Positions 33,547-40,704 of a DNA stretch of 64,000 bases are shown here, one piece after another. Source of the stretch: Norana najaformis. Lineage: Eukaryota > Annelida > Clitellata > Crassiclitellata > Hormogastridae. A model generated the notes under the pieces. The model did not search any database and was not told the DNA's origin. It saw only the letters and a list, made by a program, of their open reading frames with translations. The translations under genes were made by a program, and so were the position numbers. The stretch covers positions 16,725,165-16,789,164 of the forward strand of contig OZ029927.1 of NCBI GenBank assembly GCA_964023275.1, written 5' to 3'. Every line of letters begins with the position of its first letter. The stretch's first letter is position 1.

Positions 33547-34603
33547 TGCAGCGATAGAGACAGAGACAGAGACAGATACAGACAGACAGACAGGCAGAAA
33601 GAGAGGCAGGCAGGAACGGAGAGGAGGGAGAGAGGGACACTGATAGAGAAGCGCAGCAAACGGGAGCAGCAGGACATTTTTCCCATAATGGACATTTTGC
33701 CAAACGAGCGTTGTTTGGCGCTGAAGAAGCTATTTATCATGTGAATATATATGCTTGATGTTGCTTATGCAGTTACATTCTTGCATAATAGGCCTATGTA
33801 TTATGTATATAATATGTATGCATTATGTATGTAATATGTATGCATTATGCATGTATCATGCATGTAATATGTATATATAATGTATGTATTATCTATGTAT
33901 TATGTATGTATTAATTATGTATTATCTATGTATTATGTATGTATTATGTATGTATTATGTATGTATTATGTATGTATTATGTATGTATTAATTATGTATT
34001 ATGTATATATTATGTATGTATTATGCATATATTGTGTATGTATGATGTATTATGTATCAATTAATTATGTATTATGTATGTATGTATCATGTATGTATTA
34101 TGTATGGAAAGATCTGCGTTGTCCAGACGTTGGGACTGAGTCCCTTCCAGTTGATGAAAGCCACATGTAAAAGCCGTGAAAATTGTTTACTGCGGGACAC
34201 GCACAGCCAGAAGGATTTTGCTTTCACGGAGCCAGATGCTTTACTCGACCAAGCTTTTAACAGCAAACCAGCGCTTTGCCATCCGTCAGTTTTTAGGGCG
34301 TAAATGTATAATGTATTACGTTGAACAGACACTTATCTAGCGCCTTTAAAAACATCCATGTTCTAGAGATGTCTGCTCTGTAATGTCTGCTAAAAGTAGA
34401 TACTAGTGCGTCTTGCAGACATAGATTGCCTGGTCCATGTCATATGCAGATTCAGTGTCGCCTAATGCCAGATAATTTTGTCTAATTAGCCTTCTATGAA
34501 AGCCTTTAAAGGCCACATTAATGTCTGGCTAATGCAACTTTGTAAGGTTCCTAAAAAGGCTCTATGTAAACAGCTATATACATACATACGCACATACAAA
34601 CAC

Positions 34604-34636
<33 letters not shown>

Positions 34637-35317
34637 CCCATACATACATAAATATATGTATACATAGATGCATACATGCATAAATGCATGCATATATCAC
34701 ATACATACATAAATATATGTATACATACATACATACATACGTACATACATACACACGTATATGCGTATATACATACGCACATACATATATACACACATCC
34801 ACACATGCATACATGCAGAAGAACATAGAGGCCAGTGACCGCTTTCATTCCACGTCTACCATGAGCGTTCTCGCTATACATGTACATCAGTTACATGTCT
34901 TCTCCTTCCAACCGTTAGTCCTAGCTAGTACTTTATTCGAAGAGAGAGAGAGAGAGACAGGGAGAGAGACAGAGAGACAGAGACACAGACAGAGACAGAG
35001 ACAGACAGAGACAGAGACAGAGACAGACACAGACAGACACAGACAGACACAGACAGACAGAGACAGAGACAGAGACAGACAGAGACAGACAGAGACAGAC
35101 AGAGACAGACAGAGACAGAGACAGAGAGGCAGAGAGACAGAGACTGACCGATGACGTAATCGTAGGCCGGAAGGAGATCCTGTTTGATGAACTCCTTGAA
35201 GAGATCTGCTATGCCGAGGTAGCGATAGGCGACCAGGACGACTCCAATCGCCATGAACGTCGGTATGTGCCTCGCGACCATCGTCCTCTCTTTCTCGGTC
35301 TCGGTTATGCCCTGCAT
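20107..35317 (-). CDS. GMC-family FAD oxidoreductase, complete coding gene of 11 exons, probable altered active site
   Basis: Eleven minus-strand exons join with matching phases into a 666-residue model. GMC enzymes oxidise alcohols or aldehydes with FAD. Residues 18-40 form a membrane anchor. [14 protein letters not shown] (52-65) and LIEAGG (80-85) are the dinucleotide fold and ribose-binding Glu. [19 protein letters not shown] (139-157) starts a full match to GMC signature 1. [17 protein letters not shown] (310-326) nearly matches signature 2. [11 protein letters not shown] (342-352), LLHPKSRG (458-465) and VVDASVIP (580-587) are also family motifs. The catalytic His of the HPxGTxxMG motif is Ala549 ([10 protein letters not shown]), and the second catalytic Asn/His is Tyr595 (GDTYAT). 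The frame is otherwise intact, so this is not a decayed pseudogene; a pseudoenzyme or changed chemistry is inferred. The acidic and Ala-rich C-terminal tail (632-666) is unusual. Promoter and 5' UTR were not identified. Confidence 0.93.
20499..21262 (+). repeat. Repeat E, three roughly 130-bp tandem units, split by a LINE
   Basis: Units start AAGGTGTTAAAGGGC at 20499, 21053 and 21183, each with TACTTTGCGCCGTTGGGGCC-like and GTGTTTACACCGAATACACC blocks. The first and second units are separated by the LINE at 20636-21050. A further single unit is at 25157. Confidence 0.88.
20636..21050 (+). mobile_element. LINE (L2/CR1-like) 3' end
   Basis: The plus frame reads [59 protein letters not shown] and [10 protein letters not shown]: the conserved C-terminus of L2/CR1-like ORF2. 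The 3' end is GAGGCGCTTTATAAATCTC followed by (ATTACA/ATTACT)n. It sits between two repeat E units. Confidence 0.92.
21263..21440 (-). mobile_element. Diverged LINE-A 3' fragment next to repeat E
   Basis: At 21350 the minus strand has the (ATTACG)3 tail and TTTCGAGTTTACG, then a weakened version of the GAATAAGCTGG region. The composite repeat E plus GTTTATTGCCT plus LINE-A tail recurs at 25157-25305, so the two loci share history. Confidence 0.7.
21559..21781 (-). CDS. GMC oxidoreductase exon 10
   Basis: Acceptor TTTGTTTGCAG ends at 21782 and donor CTAAG|GTCAGTC starts at 21558. Entry is phase 1 and exit is phase 2. It encodes [58 protein letters not shown]. This is the C-terminal substrate/cap region with the HPxGTxxMG motif. 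The codon at the catalytic His position is GCT (Ala), read clearly from the strand; the rest of the motif (PVGTCRMG) is conserved. Confidence 0.95.
21782..22437. other. GMC intron 9, 3' part: purine-rich, no gene
   Basis: Plus strand is purine-rich over 21895-22260; a (GTATT)n patch is at 22328-22352. Confidence 0.6.
22438..22475 (-). pseudogene. Intronic copy of the 3' end of GMC exon 9
   Basis: Minus strand GATGTCGACGCAAAGATACT then AGCCAAGG|GTATGC matches the last 30 or so bases of exon 9, including the donor junction (exon 9 has GTCGATGTGAAGATACTAGC and CGAGG|GTAACC). The flanking purine-rich DNA also resembles the exon 9 flank. A diverged tandem duplicate about 257 bp downstream of the real exon end in gene orientation. 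Confidence 0.75.
22468..22575. repeat. Degenerate (GGTAA/GGTAG)n
   Basis: GGTAAGGTAGGGTAG variants; not a telomeric array. Confidence 0.85.
22699..22876 (-). CDS. GMC oxidoreductase exon 9
   Basis: Acceptor GCTTGTTGTAG ends at 22877 and donor GAGG|GTAACC starts at 22698. Entry is phase 0 and exit is phase 1. It encodes [34 protein letters not shown] and [27 protein letters not shown] and [10 protein letters not shown] are strongly conserved in GMC proteins of the glucose- and choline-dehydrogenase type and lie in the substrate domain. Confidence 0.95.
22977..23105 (+). mobile_element. LINE 3' terminal fragment
   Basis: [12 protein letters not shown] remnant of the ORF end, then GGGAGCGCCTCTGAGGAG, TGGCGCTTTATAAATTTTCG and (ATTAC)n. 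Same tail layout as the LINE ending at 21050. Confidence 0.8.
23106..23500. other. No supported feature (GMC intron 8)
   Basis: Pyrimidine-rich early part, then mixed DNA. Confidence 0.4.
23501..23765. repeat. (CA)n array, then (TATG)/(TATA) tract
   Basis: ACACAC and GCGCACAC units to 23640; ATATATGTATAT units at 23690-23765. Confidence 0.93.
23985..24225. repeat. (TATG)n array
   Basis: GTATGTATGTATGCATG variants; pseudo-ORFs only. Confidence 0.95.
24440..24905. repeat. (CATT)n, (CATA)n and (CACA)n array
   Basis: About 460 bases, ending 45 bases from the donor of GMC exon 8. Confidence 0.95.
24951..25099 (-). CDS. GMC oxidoreductase exon 8
   Basis: Donor AACGAA|GTAAGTGG starts at 24950 (phase 0). 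The preferred acceptor is CATTAAAG ending at 25100, entered in phase 1, giving [36 protein letters not shown] and [23 protein letters not shown] and LHFVSNP are family motifs. An alternative acceptor CCTAG just inside would drop six residues (MKASPR) and need a different upstream donor. The preferred choice keeps the usual spacing between GTG and EAIAFIR. Confidence 0.88.
25157..25305 (+). repeat. Repeat E unit joined to a LINE-A tail
   Basis: ACTTTGCGCCGTTGGGGCC, TTTACACCGAATACACCG, then TCGTTTATTGCCTCG and (TAATCG). Parallels 21183-21380. Confidence 0.78.
25306..25735. other. No supported feature (GMC intron 7)
   Basis: AT-rich. A word CATCCCTTGGCTAATCTA at 25616 faintly resembles the exon 9 end but is too short to call. 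Confidence 0.4.
25748..25875. repeat. (GA)n and (CAGA)n microsatellite
   Basis: About 30 GA units followed by GACAGA units. Confidence 0.97.
26000..26477. repeat. (CCAGA)n pentanucleotide minisatellite
   Basis: CCAGA units with CTAGA and GGCTAGA variants in higher-order blocks. In gene orientation it is UCUGG-rich and begins 12 bases after the exon 7 donor. Confidence 0.95.
26490..26646 (-). CDS. GMC oxidoreductase exon 7, probable GC donor
   Basis: Acceptor GATCGCAG ends at 26647, phase 0. It encodes [39 protein letters not shown] and [23 protein letters not shown] is a family hallmark. At the 3' end the best donor is ACTG|GCAAGTGG, a non-canonical GC donor with otherwise ideal bases, exit phase 1, joining to exon 8 as FGTGMKASPR. 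The only nearby GT (GGCAA|GTGG) is weak and needs the shorter exon 8. Confidence 0.88.
26650..27180. other. No supported feature (GMC intron 6)
   Basis: AT-rich DNA without recognisable repeat. Confidence 0.45.
27183..27245. mobile_element. SINE D-related end fragment
   Basis: TCTAATGCGCCAGTGTCTAA and CATCAACCGATGGCGC match the D-family end region in diverged form. Confidence 0.55.
27340..27490. repeat. Repeat H, about three tandem 50-60 bp units
   Basis: GTACTTCATTATTACCTTTC, CCAGGATAGTACAGCACTAC; reverse complement of 18895-19030. Confidence 0.88.
27531..27698 (-). CDS. GMC oxidoreductase exon 6
   Basis: Acceptor GTGTACTGTAG ends at 27699 and donor CTGAAG|GTAAGTC starts at 27530; phase 0 at both ends, 56 codons. 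It encodes [38 protein letters not shown] and [17 protein letters not shown]. The EVILSAG..S..LL..SGVGP block is GMC signature 2, with Ala in place of the usual Pro/Ser at one position. A tandem partial copy of the exon start lies upstream at 28014-28040. Confidence 0.95.
27667..28362 (-). repeat. Tandem segmental duplication, about 355 bp, containing the start of exon 6
   Basis: ACTGCCTTCTTACC, GAATACCACCTACAGTAC and GATTTCTGATT..GATTATGCTCAGG occur at 27671-27745 and again at 28015-28100. The far ends TTGACTTTGATGTAAAT..GGAATTATTAGTAGTA also recur (27975 and 28320). Copy 2 carries a repeat H insertion near 28200-28265. Confidence 0.85.
28014..28040 (-). pseudogene. Truncated intronic copy of GMC exon 6 start
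   Basis: Minus strand CTGTAG|GTGGTATTCGAAGG then TAAGAAGGCAGTT: the acceptor and the first 27 bases of exon 6, with one change. It then diverges into intron-like sequence. GAAG|GTAAGA inside could act as a donor, so a 13-base decoy exon is conceivable. Confidence 0.8.
28545..28745. repeat. (AGC)n, (AGT)n and (GAT/GAC)n cluster
   Basis: Compound trinucleotides around 28545-28560, 28600-28620 and 28621-28730. Confidence 0.92.
28962..29083 (-). CDS. GMC oxidoreductase exon 5
   Basis: Acceptor CCTTTCAG ends at 29084 and donor CAGAAG|GTACTTG starts at 28961. Entry is phase 1 and exit is phase 0; 41 codons with the split one. It encodes [39 protein letters not shown] and QK. RWST..AFLR....NLHVLT is a conserved stretch of the FAD domain in GMC dehydrogenases. 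The exon is GC-rich against AT-rich introns. Confidence 0.94.
29148..29300 (-). mobile_element. LINE-A 3' end
   Basis: Minus-strand copy: tail (ATTACG)3 at 29148, GGGCGCTGTAGATATTTCGG core, GCCTATCAATTTTGTTTTGA. Confidence 0.88.
29330..29770. repeat. (GGTAA)n and a 165-bp tandem duplication
   Basis: GGTAA-type words 29330-29480. The block from 29459 (CTCATCACTTGAAGGCGCCA, GGCTTG.CCCAAGGGTCAAAG) recurs from 29624 at about 90 percent identity by eye. Confidence 0.87.
29830..29905 (-). mobile_element. tRNA-like SINE head
   Basis: Minus strand GTGGCAGACTGAAATTCGG, then TCTGGGGTTCGAATC. The B box GGTTCGAATC is good; the A box is degraded. Related to the head at 41464. Confidence 0.55.
30065..30155. 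repeat. (CCTCACCTGG)n decamer repeat
   Basis: About nine degenerate copies of GCCTCACCTG. Confidence 0.88.
30240..30500. repeat. (CA)/(TATA)-rich patches
   Basis: ACACACACAC near 30270 and long TATATA runs at 30340-30490. Confidence 0.8.
30578..30710 (-). mobile_element. LINE-A 3' end
   Basis: TGGGCGCTGTAGAAATCTCG on the minus strand, with the CGCCTGTGAATAAGCTGG region; ends 38 bases from GMC exon 4. Confidence 0.88.
30748..30876 (-). CDS. GMC oxidoreductase exon 4
   Basis: Acceptor TTGTTTCTAG ends at 30877 and donor TTCG|GTAGCA starts at 30747. Phase 1 at both ends. It encodes [39 protein letters not shown] and TQF. HG.GG...VSD and DYNG..Q are family landmarks of the substrate-domain entrance. 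It joins exon 3 through a Val codon and exon 5 through Gly, giving QFGWAPAQ. Confidence 0.93.
30900..31255 (+). repeat. Homopyrimidine (TTCCTC)n tract
   Basis: About 350 bases almost entirely C/T on the plus strand (purine-only in GMC gene orientation), then (CATA)n at 31256-31300. Confidence 0.93.
31425..31614 (-). CDS. GMC oxidoreductase exon 3
   Basis: Acceptor TGAAATCTAG ends at 31615, phase 0; donor AAGACAG|GTACGC starts at 31424, phase 1. It encodes [39 protein letters not shown] and [43 protein letters not shown] fully satisfies the GMC signature 1 pattern, where the loop contacts the FAD isoalloxazine. A second acceptor-like GGCACAG within the exon would break the phase and is rejected. 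Confidence 0.96.
31680..31975 (-). mobile_element. LINE-A ORF C-terminal region
   Basis: Minus strand reads [38 protein letters not shown], then [15 protein letters not shown]. This is the ...WN.L...LR......FKS.LKT.LF pattern of L2/CR1-like ORF2 ends. It identifies the many LINE-A copies in the window as LINE 3' ends rather than SINEs. Confidence 0.85.
32165..32510 (-). mobile_element. LINE-A 3' UTR with a 92-bp tandem triplication
   Basis: After the tail and core at 32165-32205, a 92-bp segment (CAGTCAAAACAAAGTCGACA, GGTTCGGTTCCAGGTCAAGG) occurs at 32219, 32311 and 32403. Ends 17 bases from GMC exon 2. Confidence 0.9.
32527..32753 (-). CDS. GMC oxidoreductase exon 2 (FAD-binding)
   Basis: Acceptor TTGTTTCAG ends at 32754, phase 1; donor AATCAG|GTATCA starts at 32526, phase 0. 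It encodes [58 protein letters not shown] and [24 protein letters not shown] is the FAD pyrophosphate loop and EAGG carries the Glu that binds the adenine ribose. The preceding YDYVI comes from exon 1 across a phase-1 intron. Confidence 0.97.
32890..33090. repeat. (ATC)n and degenerate (CCA)n tract
   Basis: Ten ATC units at 32893, then CTC/CAC/CAT words. Confidence 0.92.
33091..33475. other. No supported feature (GMC intron 1)
   Basis: Mixed unique-looking DNA. Confidence 0.45.
33480..33650. repeat. (CAGA)n array
   Basis: About 16 perfect units, then GAGACAGA and GGCAGGCAGG variants. Confidence 0.96.
33780..34115. repeat. (GTATTAT)-type array
   Basis: Repeats of TATGTATTATGTATG with ATCTATG and TTAATTATG variants. 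Confidence 0.93.
34251..34393 (-). repeat. Repeat F, left arm of an inverted pair
   Basis: Near-identical reverse complement of 36130-36273: shares CTCTAGAACATGGATGTTTT, AAAGGCGCTA and GGCAAAGCGCTGGTTTGCTG. The GGCGCTAGATAAGTG..TAATACATTATACATTTACG end looks like the LINE/SINE tails. Confidence 0.88.
34575..34810. repeat. (CATA)n array
   Basis: CATACATACATA with ATGC and ATAT variants. Confidence 0.94.
34935..35142. repeat. (GACAGA)n array adjoining GMC exon 1
   Basis: GA and GACAGA units ending six bases from the exon 1 donor; C/T-rich in gene orientation. Confidence 0.95.
35149..35317 (-). CDS. GMC oxidoreductase exon 1 (membrane anchor)
   Basis: Donor ATCG|GTCAGTC starts at 35148, phase 1. 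The first in-frame Met gives [19 protein letters not shown], and a second Met at 35281 starts [19 protein letters not shown]. The exon ends [14 protein letters not shown], the first strand of the FAD fold. [20 protein letters not shown] is a strong signal-anchor candidate. ACATGCAG|GGCATAACC overlaps the first Met and could instead be a splice acceptor, in which case the second Met or an upstream exon provides the start. Confidence 0.85.
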
Positions 35318-35339
35318 GTAACAACAGATTGCCAGGAGA

Positions 35340-35577
35340 TACACTGACCAGAAAGATACAGAAAGACACAGAAAGACACAGAAAGACACATAAAGATGCA
35401 GAAAGATACAGAAAGACACAGAAAGATACAGAAAGATACAGAGAGACACAGAAAGATACAGAAAGATACAGAAAGACACAGAAAGTTACAGAAAGATACA
35501 GAAAGACACAGAAAGATACAGAAAGATACAGAAAGATACAGAAAGATACAGAAAGATACAGAAAGATACAGAAAGTG
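35340..35577. repeat. (AGAAAGACAC/AGAAAGATAC)n array
   Basis: About 24 ten-base units next to the start of GMC exon 1. Confidence 0.96.
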
Positions 35578-35639
35578 ATCAGAAGGTTGACCAATCGGCC
35601 GACATTTAAAACATCACTGGCCTACCATTTGTAAACACC

Positions 35640-35765
35640 TCTGTCGTGGATTCGTTAAATAGTAGTAGTTCCAACGTTTAGCTACATCTTATGGCATCAA
35701 AGGCCGTTGACGTCGCCTTCCCCCTTCATCCAGCATTGGGACTGGCACTTCCCGACTAAAGGCAG
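35640..35765 (+). repeat. Repeat G
   Basis: AGCTACATCTTATGGCATCA, AAGGCCGTTGACGTCGCC, CCAGCATTGGGACTGGCAC; recurs inverted at 52455-52560. Confidence 0.75.
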
Positions 35766-35814
35766 TGGCGGAGTTGAATTGTTAAATATATCATATATAT
35801 GTATATATACATAT

Positions 35815-36120
35815 ACAGGGTAGAATGGTTGTCAATGAAAGAATGTCGCCCGTGATAAGAAGGTTGCCAAGGATATACACGTATTCAATTTTATTGGTTC
35901 TGTTCTACTTGTGTGCGGGAGCCTATCAGTGGTAACTTATCCAGCTGCTCAAGCATCTTTTCCATATGGATCAACCTGCCAAGGACAAAAGGTTGTCAGT
36001 GATGAAAATTTTGCCAAGGATACGAATGTTGCCCCAAGGCTAGCAATGTTGTCAATGATAAGAAGGTTGCCAGAAATGAGAAGGTTGCCACGGATGTGAT
36101 AGTTGCCATGGGAAAGACGG
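35815..36120. repeat. Degenerate AAGGTTGCCA repeat
   Basis: About twelve diverged copies of (A/G)ANGTTGCCA(A/R)GGAT with about 18-20 base spacing; one more near 36284. Confidence 0.75.
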
Positions 36121-36129
36121 TGTCTACAG

Positions 36130-36273
36130 TTAGCAGACATTACAGAGCAGACATCTCTAGAACTTGGATGTTTTTAAAGGCGCTACATAAATGTCTCTGT
36201 TCAACCTATTACATTACATTTACGCCCCTAAAAACTGACGGCTGGCAAAGCGCTGGTTTGCTGTTAAAAGCTT
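36130..36273 (+). repeat. Repeat F, right arm of an inverted pair
   Basis: Reverse complement of 34251-34393 with few differences; the two arms flank GMC exon 1. Confidence 0.88.
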
Positions 36274-36599
36274 AACGATCAGAAGGTTGCCAAAAATAGA
36301 AATGTTGGATCTGATAATATCCTGTGGTTAGATGCCAAAGCCATTACAAGGCTTTGAAGCCCTGGTTATAATAAAATTCGGAAATTTACGACAACCAAAA
36401 ATCCACTTTGAGAACGCAGCTTATGATCCTATTCCAACCCTTTGAACCCGGAGTCTGAACCGGAATTGCTAATCTTGGTTCTGTTCCTCAGAGGTCCTGA
36501 GACCTCGGAAGTGTGGCGTCAGCTGCCTAAGAGGTCAAGCTACCGAAAGGATATCTCAACTCTAAGCATCACGCTTGATACAACTGAAATACCGCTAAA

Positions 36600-37115
36600 T
36601 GCACTGATAAAGAAACACAGCCATCTCCTCCTCTTCCTCCTTCTACTCTCCCTCCTCCTACTATCCCTCCTCCTACTGTTGCTCCTCTGTCTCTAAGCTG
36701 GCCCCCGTGAACTTGGCTTTCGTTGGGCGCTGTAGAAACCTCGGGATTACGATTACGATTTCTTATTCTCCTCTCCTTTCTCCTCCTTCTCCTCCTCCTT
36801 CTCTTTCTCCTCCTCTTTCTCCTCGTTCACTTCTTCCTCCTCTTTCTCCACCTCTTCCACATCCTTCTCCTCCTTCTCCTCCTCTTTCTCCTCCTTCTTC
36901 TCGTTCTCCTCTTTCTCATCCTTCTTATTCTCCTCCTTTTCCTTCTCCTCCTTTTCCTCGTTCACATCTTCCTCTTCTTTCTCATCCTCCTCTTTCTCAT
37001 CCACCTCTTTCCACTCCTCCTCCTCTTCCACTTCCTCCTCTTCCTCTTCTCCTATTTCTCCTCCTACATCTTCCTCCTCTTCCTTCCCTCCCACTCCTTC
37101 CAATCCTCCTCCGTT
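36600..37115 (+). repeat. Homopyrimidine (CTCCTT)n tract split by a LINE-A end
   Basis: CTC-rich 36618-36690, LINE-A 3' end at 36693-36768 (GGGCGCTGTAGAAACCTCGG then (ATTACG)2 ATTTC), then C/T-only sequence to 37115. All long open frames here are simple-sequence artefacts. Confidence 0.9.
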
Positions 37116-37745
37116 CCTGGGACCCTCTCGCCCTGAAAAAGCTACTCTGACCCCTGCCTGCCTTTTTCCCGCACGCTCTTTCCCGCAGAGGTCGTGCATG
37201 GTAGACCTATACGGCCAAGCAACAGAGGCCTATAGGCCTACGGGCTTTGCAACCTATGTACATCTGCGCACAGTCACTTTAGCTTTGAGGTTCCTGGCTT
37301 CTGCGATACTTAACGCACAGCACATGCGCAGTGAACACGATGCCATGTAGCTCCAGTTCCAGGCATAAACACAGATACGCAGACACATATACACATACTC
37401 TTATGTATATGCAGCAGTGAATGTATGCGTGTATAGTTGTATATAATGCATGCGTATACATGTGTACGAACAACATAAATTATGCACGAGTAAGCTGGCA
37501 CAAAGAGTCAATATTTACAGCCGGGGTTTCTATATTTAGGCCGCAGTCAGTCTATACTTAGAGCATCTTGTTGTTCTCGAAAAACCACGGCCGCTTCTCA
37601 ATTCTGTATATAGTAGCCGCACATCCTTAGATCTGTTTAATAGACATGTTTTATGCAGTATCTCTGAGAGATTCAATAAAGAAGCTATACAAAGATTTAG
37701 ACACATAGCTTAACATCTGATCTCGATGTAATACTGATTAGCTAC
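37116..37745. other. No supported feature
   Basis: Mixed DNA with some CATA words near 37380-37460. Confidence 0.4.
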
Positions 37746-37749
37746 ATTG

Positions 37750-37960
37750 GTTCAAGCGTAAGTCTGGGCGCCTCTATGGGTAAGGATGCCGGTTCGCATA
37801 CCGATAGTGGCTATATTCAGAGATTTTAATCTCTGGTTACCACGGTCCGTACACGGGGAACTTAAATGGCGTTGGCGCCCATTCAAACGGGCAGCAGTGG
37901 TGAAGGATAGCTCCCGATAAATTTATTGAAAAATGAGTAGGAACGAGGTCTTCGGCAGGC
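37750..37960 (+). mobile_element. SINE B with tRNA-like head
   Basis: GGGCGCCTCTATGGGTAAGG, GATGCCGGTTCGCATACCG (B-box-like), then GTCCGTACACGGGG and the usual body. Confirms head and body belong together. Confidence 0.86.
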
Positions 37961-38550
37961 AGAGGTGGCGGATTATATAAATGGCCACGGGTGTCATAAA
38001 CAGGATTCAGGTTTCTTAAAAGCTAAAGTTGAAATCCCAAATAGATGTTAAGTTTTTGCTTTCATATGGTTTGTTTGAAATGAAAAAATCTCATTTTTGT
38101 TTTTATATTTTTTGGCTGCAAAACGAATTATGATTAATTAACATCGCGGCACTGAACGCCTAAAAACTTTCTATCTAAAAAAGAGGCGTTTTGCACCCTT
38201 ATAAGTAGCATGTCAGTAATGATTTAAATGCTGGCCAGCAGGTCAGTTCTCTGTGCTTAAGCAGTCTTTCAATCTTCCATCTTGACGTTAATCAGTTTGT
38301 TTACCTCGAAGCAGCTGCTTCCAGCAGCTACTGAGTAAAACTTCACGGCTCTGTGCCAGACTTTCAGCTCGTTGTTAACAGTTAAATCATTTGATCAGAC
38401 TCAGTAGTTTTTTCACTTGGCCGGTCGCGTAATAACCCCGTTTCAGTTCCTGATAAACATTCATCCGTAGATCCAAACGGGCTGACGCGTAACAAATTGA
38501 TTGAAATAGCTGGGATACATTGAGCGACGGATGGCTGGATGGAAGATAAA
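37961..38550. other. No supported feature
   Basis: AT-rich to 38170, then mixed; (GGTG)n and (GAAT)n short runs at 38560-38610. Confidence 0.4.
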
Positions 38551-38809
38551 AGGAAGGACTGAAGGAAGGATGAATGAATGGGTTGGTGGGTGGGTGGGTG
38601 GGTGGGTAGATACAAATCCTGAGGTTTTTTATAGCTATGGCGTTATGAGTTTGTACAACTTCAGTTGTGGAATCCATGCACTGGAAGCCGTTGATCAGAG
38701 CATTTCCGGGTCGAAGGCCAAAGTTCTCCAAAATAATTAGTCCTACAATCAATTCGACGCAGTCAAATGTAGCATACATACACATTCGGTAAGGCCTATG
38801 TACATGTGC

Positions 38810-39135
38810 GTGCGTGTGTGTGGAGAGAGCGAGAGAGAGAGAGAGCGAGAGACAGAGAGTATGTACATGTGAGTGTGTGTATGTGTAGAGAGAGAGAGAG
38901 AGTGAAAGAGACAGAGACAGAGGGTATGTACATGTGAGTGTGTGTGCGTGCGTGTGTGTGCGTATGTGTGTGGATAGAGAGAATGAGAGAGAGAGAGAGC
39001 GAGAGCGAGACAGAGACAGAGAGTATGTACATGTGTGTGTGTGTGTGGAGAGAGAGAGACAGAGACATAGACAGCGAGCCAGAGAGACATAGACAGAGAC
39101 AGAGAAAGAGAGAGACAGAGAGAGGAGTCTGTGTG
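38810..39135. repeat. (GA)n, (GT)n and (CAGA)n compound array
   Basis: ATGTACATGTGAGTGTGTG recurs three times between GA runs, giving a roughly 70-90 bp higher-order period. Confidence 0.93.
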
Positions 39136-39359
39136 TGTTGTGGGTGAGGGGGAATATGTGCATGTGTGTGTATATTTATCTATTTCCTAATGTATGCATA
39201 GTTTAATGCTGCAGTAATCACGCCGTATTGGCCGTCGTCCATCGATGTCCAAATAGACTTAGCTTTTACTGCTCAGTCTGTTATTTGTCTGCGAAGAATT
39301 CTTATCGAAGTTCTGCACAGGGCCTTAATAGACGACTTCCCATCGACCGGTATGCGTGT

Positions 39360-39895
39360 ATGTGTTTATTTGTGAAGTATGTGTGTATGTATGTATGCAT
39401 GTATGTATTCATGCATGTATGTATGTATGTTTGTATGTATGCATGTGTGTTTATTTGTGAAGTATGTATATATGTATGTATGTATGTATGTATGCATGCA
39501 TGTTTGTATGTATGCATGTGTGTTTATTTGTGAAGTATGTATATATGTATGTATGTATGTATGCATGCATGTATGTATGTATGTATGTGTGTTTATTTGT
39601 GAAGTATGTATGTATTTCTGTATGTATGTATGTATTCATGCATGTATGTATGTATGTATGTATGCATGTGTGTTTATTTGTGAAGTATGTATTCATGCAT
39701 GTATGTATGTATGTATGTATGCATGTGTGTTTATTTGTGAAGTATGTATGTATGTATTTATGTATGTATGTATGTATGTATGTGTTTATTTATGAAGTAT
39801 GTATGTATGTATGTATGCACGTATATATGTATGCATGCATATATATATATATGTGTTTACGTATGCATTTAAGTAAGTATGTATGTTGGTAGAAA
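39360..39895. repeat. (TATG)n array with higher-order unit
   Basis: GTGTTTATTTGTGAAGTATG recurs about seven times at 60-75 bp spacing within TATG repeats. Confidence 0.94.
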
Positions 39896-40119
39896 TGACA
39901 GTCACAATTTATCTTCATTATAGCGCTATATAATCCTAAAAAGAATACAGACATATTTATGCTTTCAAATGAAATAGTTACTACATGTACGAGATCTATC
40001 TGAGTAAACACCAGCAGATTAGGCGGGTCGTTCCTTTGAAGAACACGAGAAGACATCCTGTGTTATATTAACTCCAGCTTTGAATCTGCATGATATGGAT
40101 TTGCTTTTATTTCGCGGTC

Positions 40120-40490
40120 AATGCAAATATATATATATGTATATATATGTATGTATATGTATAACCTTTGTATATGGATATTTATATAGAGCCTCTTTAG
40201 AACCGCCAAAATGAGCTAAGTATATATGTGACTGTGTGTGTATTTATGTATGTATGTATGCATTATTGAATACGTTTATTTATAAATGTATCTCTGTATT
40301 CTATGTATGCATGTGTGTATGTATCCATACACATTCACACACACTTATATATATATATATGTATATATATATAACCTTATAATTATAGCCTTATCGTCAA
40401 AATACATCTATGTGGGCCATTGGATGTATATATAACCTAATATTTGCATATGTATATGCATATATATATACGTACTTGCGTACTGAATGA
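40120..40490. repeat. TA-rich and TATG patches
   Basis: ATATATATGTATATATATG runs; ATAACCT.. and CAAAATACATCTAT blocks near 40400 recur near 40650. Confidence 0.75.
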
Positions 40491-40704
40491 CCCGCAATGG
40501 CCATAGTTTTGTCATACACACTGGAAATGGCTAAATTCATGTAAACACGCGTATAGGCCTACATATGTATATTTAGTATCAATCTAACGATAAACGCGGT
40601 CCATACAAACATTGGGGCTATATGTATCTCAAACCTATATATAGCCTTATCGGCAAAATACATCTATATCGGCCACTGTATGTATATATAACCTGACTGT
40701 ATAT

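Noticed and set aside
36707-37199. Pro/Leu-rich and Glu/Lys-rich frames on opposite strands
   Set aside because: Homopyrimidine/homopurine tract translated on both strands.
38630-38760. Minus-strand peptide LIVGLIILENFGLRPGNALI as an upstream GMC exon
   Set aside because: No convincing acceptor/donor pair and no family match; could be a 5' UTR exon but unsupported.
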